A stretch of DNA of 21,208 bases from Dimorphilus gyrociliatus (Eukaryota; Annelida; Polychaeta; Dinophilidae), in contig CAJFCJ010000185.1 in the NCBI GenBank assembly GCA_904063045.1, positions 1-21,208 on the forward strand. The letters run 5' to 3'. A program made the translations under genes and the position numbers. Of the stretch, positions 19,301 to 21,208 are shown in pieces. How positions within the stretch are numbered: the stretch's first letter is position 1; the number at the start of each line of letters is the position of its first letter. The notes under the pieces were generated by a model. That model ran no database searches. It had not been told where the DNA came from and was given only the letters and a program-made list of their open reading frames with translations.

Positions 19301-21117
19301 TATTAAGACAATTTTTGTAAATGTTAAACATCCTGATTGGTTTTGAAATTAAAGTACGTAACGAATTGTACTTGATTGTGCATGAAACATTACTAAATAT
19401 ACAATGGTTAAGGGAAGATCAGAAGAAATGAAAAATGATAAACAAACTTGCTGTTTTTGTTTGAATTCTGAATATTAAAGTTTTTCTTTCTCTTTTCTTC
19501 ATTCAACTTTTCATCACTAAAATCTAAACAATTTCTAATTCCATCATTAAATTTATTTTTTGGTATACATTCGCCATTTTTACATTCTCTATATATTTTT
19601 AACTAGTTCTTAATTAATGTGAATGAAAAGATAAAAAAAACTACCTTTCACTGTTCAAACATTTTTTGTAGGCTTAATGTAAATGAATAGATACATCAGT
19701 ATATAGTATTCTAACAAAAAGTCACAGATGAAATTTCTTTTGTGAAACAAATTTTTGATATATTTTACTAATTTCTTTTAGATTCCCCTCTCTTAATTAA
19801 AGATCCAGTTTTACAAATTGTCCAATCCATTTGGTAAAATTACTAAATAATATGCCAAAAATTGGTATCATACCAAAAATTTCATCTATCACTGTTTATA
19901 TAAATCATTATATCTACTGCAGAATGATTCATCAGATCTGTCTGAGCAGTCAGGTATAAAATCGCAAACAAATTTAACAGAGATAATTTGACCAATATCA
20001 CACATAAATTGTTCAACTGATTTACAATTCATTTCATCAGAATGGTCCAAACAATCAGCTTTACCATCACACAGATACCTTTTATGAATGCATATAGATT
20101 CAGCAATACACAAGAAACTATTATTCCAACAGAAAATTTCCAAATCATTATTTAAAAATTGTTGACTTAAATTTGTAATATTATCTTAGATAAAGAAAAA
20201 AGTATTCAAAGTAAACTGGTAGTTATTATTTTCTATTCAATTTTTTTACATTTAATTTCATATTTGCAAATAAGATAACTTATCATAATACTTTTTTCAC
20301 AAGCTACAGATTTTCTTATTTTTGAAAATTTTAAATAAATTTCATGTAAATTCACACTGTACTGAAGGCAAATAAATTTCCTATTTAACTTTTCTGCTTC
20401 ATCAACTCTTCAAAGTTTAAAAGAGAAAGTTTTTTTTTGAATGAAATATAAATCATACTGTGTTTCTATATTTAATAGATTTAATGGTAAATTGTCTAAT
20501 GAAATCAATTGAGTACTTTCCAAAAAATAGTTTGTTGTTGTTACAACTGAAAAAAAACATGTTACAAAACTGGTGGAGAGACTGAAAACAAAACAATATT
20601 ATTCCAACTTGCTGGTATTGAGGTTTCAGTTGAATTTCCTACACTTTGTAATGCATTTGCAATAAAATTCATTTGGTATAAATCAATACTTGAAAGAACA
20701 TTCAAATTGTATTTGGAACATGTGTTTTTCCAAGATTTTCCATCAATCAATATAACTCTATTAATTATATAAAAGCAAACATTTTCCAAAGAAACTTGAA
20801 TACTGCTCTGAGTGATAAAGGGGCAGCCTATCAAAAAATATATGGGGGAAGGAGGAGATATTAAAATAATATAAAATGATGGTATTTTTATTGTTTATTA
20901 GTTTACTATTCTCCTTTCTATGGGAACAAGACAATTTAATTCTTGTGAAATATTTATTAATTAATTGAATATTCAAAATATTATTGAATGAGCAATGATG
21001 AAGCTTGGAAGAGTCTCTAGGACATTTAACAGAAAATAATATATTCTGAATTATAGGATATGTTTCATAATTATTTAAAATCTCTCCATTAGAATATCCA
21101 AATTCTTGGCAAAAAAT
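15701..21117 (-). CDS. Receptor gene C: paralogue of gene B, 5' end outside window, diverged 7TM core
   Basis: Exons: 21117-20907 (SRCR: CQEFGYSNGE, CPRDSSKLHHC), 20827-20609, 20546-20459, 20407-20250 (C-type lectin: CFYII, SWKNTC, LICKYE), 20184-19918 (two LDLa), 19586-19448, 19332-19184, 19076-18012 (LDLa, LRRs, TM1-2), 17137-16872 (TM3-4), 16802-16438 (TM5-7), 16375-16332, then a kinase-like stretch about 16300-15897 and 15835-15701. Intron phases at the SRCR/lectin joint (1), inside the lectin domain (1 then 2), in loop ECL2 (0) and after TM7 (2 then 1) equal those of gene B. Oddities: TM7 has FPARN in place of NPxxY; no E/DRY-like triplet follows TM3; the TM2-TM3 intron is 874 nt; the joint before the kinase-like part needs a 31-nt intron or a frameshift. 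Probably non-signalling or decaying. Confidence 0.75.
17317..17335. repeat. Inverted repeat, 7-bp arms
   Basis: gctagtt ... aactagc with a 5-base centre, inside the gene C insertion. Short, but part of a cluster of three hairpins. Confidence 0.6.
17351..17409. repeat. Inverted repeat, 12-bp perfect arms
   Basis: tgaactatcaac (17351-17362) and gttgatagttca (17398-17409), separated by 35 bases that contain 'tttatatactc', a TATA-like run. Confidence 0.8.
17705..17730. repeat. Perfect hairpin, 11-bp stem and 4-base loop
   Basis: aacagtattgt, loop gtat, acaatactgtt. Fully complementary and free-standing in the gene C insertion, with no T-run expected of a terminator. The best small foldback in the window. 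Confidence 0.85.
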
Positions 21118-21208
21118 CTTTTAAAATAAAAATAAATAAATACATTTCAATTTATTGATTAGATTTGTTTTTTAACAACATTAGCTTCTTGTTTTGAAAA
21201 TTCAAAAT

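Noticed and set aside
20408-20458. In-frame TGA in the lectin exon of gene C, at first taken as a nonsense mutation
   Set aside because: A 51-nt GTATGA..GAAG intron of phase 2 removes it and matches the same intron in gene B.
20547-20608. Apparent 19-nt intron in the gene C lectin domain
   Set aside because: Choosing the GTTGGA donor gives a 62-nt phase-1 intron equal in phase to gene B.

Overview
This is AT-rich eukaryotic DNA from an invertebrate animal. Domain content is metazoan (LDLa, SRCR, C-type lectin, LRR 7TM receptor, NACHT-LRR, chitin-binding type 2). Introns are short (mostly 49-110 nt, GT..AG), the genetic code is standard, and there is a short TTAGGG-type block. A compact genome such as a sponge or placozoan would fit, but the sequence does not settle the phylum. 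No rRNA, tRNA or CRISPR array was seen.

Layout. 1-1496 (minus): 5' part of a secreted cysteine-rich repeat protein whose four introns are all phase 1. 1497-3615: noncoding. 3616-7301: transposon-dominated, with three MULE/FLYWCH transposase copies in the same orientation. The largest is bounded by inverted arrays of a 15-bp unit. Between them lie a short telomere-like block, a 30-bp minisatellite and a two-exon chitin-binding-like gene. 7302-8990 (plus): decayed NACHT-LRR (NLR) relic whose P-loop begins directly at the transposon end. 9314-9451 (plus): an inverted, damaged copy of one LDLa module of the neighbouring receptor gene.

9772-15432 and 15701 to beyond 21117 (both minus): two tandem paralogous receptor genes, recovered by splicing the ORFs by hand. 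Shared order: SRCR, C-type lectin domain, four to five LDLa modules, LRR block, seven transmembrane helices, short linker, kinase-like tail. For gene B, 13 exons chosen by splice sites and phase sum to exactly 1571 codons. Gene C repeats the same domain order with matching intron phases at several points. Gene B keeps GPCR marks (EKY after TM3, NPFIY in TM7). Gene C has lost both and carries an 874-nt interruption between TM2 and TM3, so it looks like a divergent or dying copy.

Working idea (inference): a tandem family of large cell-surface receptors that joins scavenger and lectin recognition modules to a relaxin-receptor/GRL101-like 7TM core and a degenerate kinase. It lies beside decayed NLR and transposon sequence, as expected for a fast-evolving recognition locus.
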